Origin: Gramella sp. Hel_I_59
GTDB taxonomy: Bacteria > Bacteroidota > Bacteroidia > Flavobacteriales > Flavobacteriaceae
Direction of reading: 5' to 3'
NCBI RefSeq assembly: GCF_006714895.1
Contig: NZ_VFME01000001.1
Span: 2,728,001 to 2,792,000, forward strand
Length of the DNA stretch: 64,000 nucleotides
Shown: in pieces, positions 63,201 through 64,000 of the stretch
How positions within the stretch are numbered: the stretch's first letter is position 1
Layout of the letters: the number at the start of each line of letters is the position of its first letter
The notes under the pieces: generated by a model
Databases searched by the model: none
What the model saw: the letters and a program-made list of their open reading frames with translations, nothing else
Told to the model about the DNA's origin: nothing
Made by a program: the position numbers and the translations under genes

Positions 63201-64000
63201 TCTACACTTTTTCGCGTATTGATTCAGAAAGGAACTTGCAATGAATACTCCAATAATTTTTACGCTCGAGCTATTCCACCTGATACGGCTCCCATTTTAG
63301 ATCAGAATTTATTCAACATTTGCCTCAACGAATCAGTTTCCTTAGTGGCACGAAATGGATTGACTGTACAGGAAGATGCTTTAACGGGAAAAGGAGGTGA
63401 TTTCCAAACCGGACAGTTTCCAGATAAACACAATCCAGATATGTGGAGAATTGATGGGGCTGCCGCCGCCTCTCATTTTACTGCAAGTGCTAATAATGGT
63501 AAACCTACAAATTGGGCTGCAAAAGGTGATGGTAAAGAGCTTGGATCAATATATTATAGTTCTGGAGCTCCAAAATTTGGAATAGCACAAGGAGATTATT
63601 CATCATCTTGGATAAAGAAGAAACAACCTCAAGTTTACCAAGGAGAATCAACATTAGAAACTCCCATATTCAGTTTAGAAAATATTAGTCAAGCATCGCT
63701 TGAGTTCGACCAGGCCTATAACTTAGTGAATAGTGATTATGCTACTTTGGAATTGTCCTTGGACGGGGGAAATACTTATTCAATAACCCTACAATCATTA
63801 TCGGGAGGAGATACCTGGGATTATTCCGACCCTGCAAAAGCCACAACCCCCCCCTCTTCACCCACCAATTATAATTTTGAAAACGATAATTCTACATTCG
63901 ATTTAACGCCATACGTAGGTAATTCTGAAGTTAGAATAAAATGGACTTTTCATGGCACTTCTGATGAAAGTGCTTGGGCTATTGACGGTATCTCAATTCC
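60207..64000 (+). CDS. giant multidomain surface protein 2, 5' part (partial)
   Basis: The frame opens at ATG 60207 and remains open to the end of the window, so at least 1264 residues are encoded. The signal peptide is about 34 residues, ending around SELHAQ. Residues about 40-110 are a SprB-type repeat (ITVSGGTSPYTYNWTGTG ... GTYSVEVTDS). Residues 112-591 are six tandem 80-residue units; each has NITIQLDxSGNASI, a DNC/DAC Cys and a second Cys in (F/Y)xC. HYR-like units follow to about 880 (NCEVSSPVGVRDDG, NEKPVVPILEDITAEC). From about residue 1050 comes the same MAM-like module as in giant protein 1 (LEFDQAYNLVNSDYATLELS ... SAWAIDGISIP). A T9SS sorting domain would be expected beyond the window. 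Confidence 0.88.
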   Translation, partial: MKQITIGPQLQFVLFSLLFFFSSVVLDGSELHAQTINANSTNPTCENSADGSITITVSGGTSPYTYNWTGTGVSTTAQNQSNLTQGTYSVEVTDSSDPAKSTTETFTLTAVDNEDPIVQTKNITIQLDDTGNASITTSDINNGSSDNCAIDNISLSNTMFDCNDIGSNSVSLIVSDKFGNSSSKTATVNVQDNVAPIVQTKNITIQLDASGNASISDDAVNNNSTDACSSISFDTDITDFNCSNIGANSVTLTVTDEDSNSASANATVTVEDKIAPTAVAQNITIQLDASGNASITAAEVDNGSGDNCGIQSLSLDKTSYDCTNVGSNNVILTVTDNHNNSSTATATVTVEDNIAPNAIAQNLTIQLDASGNASITAAEVDNGSNDNCGIQSLSLNQTNFDCTDVRANNVVLTVTDVNNNSSTAPATVTVVDNIAPNAIARDITIQLDASGNALITAAEVDNGSNDNCGIKDLSLDITSFNCSNVGVNDVVLTATDLYDNISTANATVTVEDNIPPTAISKNITVQLDASGNASITTADIDNGSSDNCAVSNLSLDKTEFDCSNVGDNTVTLTVTDVNNNVNTTNATVTVQDNVIPVINAVSTITSDSSEDNCFVRLTIPNPGATDNCQVSNPVGTRDDSQNLDDSFPIGITIITWNVTDENGLVAEPVTQEVIVEDKTLPVIDHNGDKQVFNDPDTCGANVNVVATAEDNCEVSSPVGVRDDGLELTDPFPVGSTNIFWNTTDKNGNAAVEKVQVVTVEDNEKPVVPILEDITAECSVTLTPPTTTDNCDGEITGTTGVTDLTFDTLGEHTIYWIFTDSSGNPTPSVEQKIIITDNAPEPNAIGTLPAQTFKGCQISSISEFVRPTATDECDGQIMGTLAEDFLFPYSVIGSNIIEWEFVDSHGNISVIPQEIQLIPENIDGGELKGYLTTDGAGTSSEEVDITACASGSNQIQMKLSNEIGTIVRWEKFEVGTGFWEVINNTSDSYSVTFDASTSESTLFRVLIQKGTCNEYSNNFYARAIPPDTAPILDQNLFNICLNESVSLVARNGLTVQEDALTGKGGDFQTGQFPDKHNPDMWRIDGAAAASHFTASANNGKPTNWAAKGDGKELGSIYYSSGAPKFGIAQGDYSSSWIKKKQPQVYQGESTLETPIFSLENISQASLEFDQAYNLVNSDYATLELSLDGGNTYSITLQSLSGGDTWDYSDPAKATTPPSSPTNYNFENDNSTFDLTPYVGNSEVRIKWTFHGTSDESAWAIDGISI
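60541..61980 (+). repeat. six tandem 240-bp repeats in giant protein 2
   Basis: Units start exactly at 60541, 60781, 61021, 61261, 61501 and 61741, with no indel between them. All share ATTCAGCTGGATGCTTCAGG-like sequence near base 40 of the unit. Units 3, 4 and 5 are the most alike at the DNA level, for instance across GCTGCTGAAGTTGATAATGG, while units 1, 2 and 6 are more diverged. This fits expansion from the middle by recombination. Confidence 0.93.

Overview
The window looks like the chromosome of a marine-type member of the Flavobacteriaceae (Bacteroidota), close to Gramella/Christiangramia or Salegentibacter. This is an inference from gene content and signals, not from a search. The supports are: AT-rich DNA; -7 boxes of the Bacteroidota type TAnnTTTG in front of many genes; type III glutamine synthetase; Rho with an Asn/Arg/Asp-rich insert; Na+-pumping NQR with an adjacent ApbE; flavobacterial small proteins (Lacal_2735 type, DUF4293, DUF4197, DUF3667, DUF5103); and two giant surface proteins, one ending in a type IX secretion sorting domain.

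Layout. 1-7.5 kb: 5' part of a fused isobutyryl-CoA mutase (minus), a DUF4197 lipoprotein, a Lacal_2735 protein, an operon prfA-pyrF-(BtuF-like receptor), two YhhN-like membrane paralogues and a stand-alone MprF-C-like transferase. 7.5-19 kb: purM, glutamine synthetase III, a CaCA exchanger, apt, DUF2461, tRNA-Arg, an M57 metalloprotease, clpS, prmA, tpiA, a DoxX-family protein and DUF1599. 19-31 kb: folP-cdaA-DUF3667, an ABC exporter, truA, a phosphodiesterase, DUF4293, rho, tRNA-Gly, clpP between two acetyltransferases, and two convergent L,D-transpeptidases. 32-37 kb: gpmI-thioredoxin, then HAD-map-NUMOD4/HNH-methyltransferase. 36.7-44 kb: apbE, a small NQR-linked protein and nqrFEDCBA (minus). 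44-49.5 kb: the type IX plug protein DUF5103, DUF3667, apaG, NRDE, pruA. 49.7-64 kb: two consecutive giant extracellular proteins. The second one runs off the window.

How parts fit together. NQR makes a sodium gradient, and ApbE next to it would attach FMN to NqrB and NqrC. DUF5103 (PorV-independent plug of the SprA translocon in described systems) fits with the giant proteins as type IX cargo. ClpS and ClpP belong to one proteolytic system. CdaA makes c-di-AMP. The rest is mostly core metabolism and translation.

I found no CRISPR array, phage, insertion sequence or plasmid functions. The least ordinary parts are the giant surface-protein pair with an exactly periodic 6 x 240 bp repeat and hairpins in both leaders, a HNH/NUMOD4 protein locked into the map operon, candidate leaderless genes, and a terminated minus-strand transcript with no recognised gene at about 0.8-0.95 kb.
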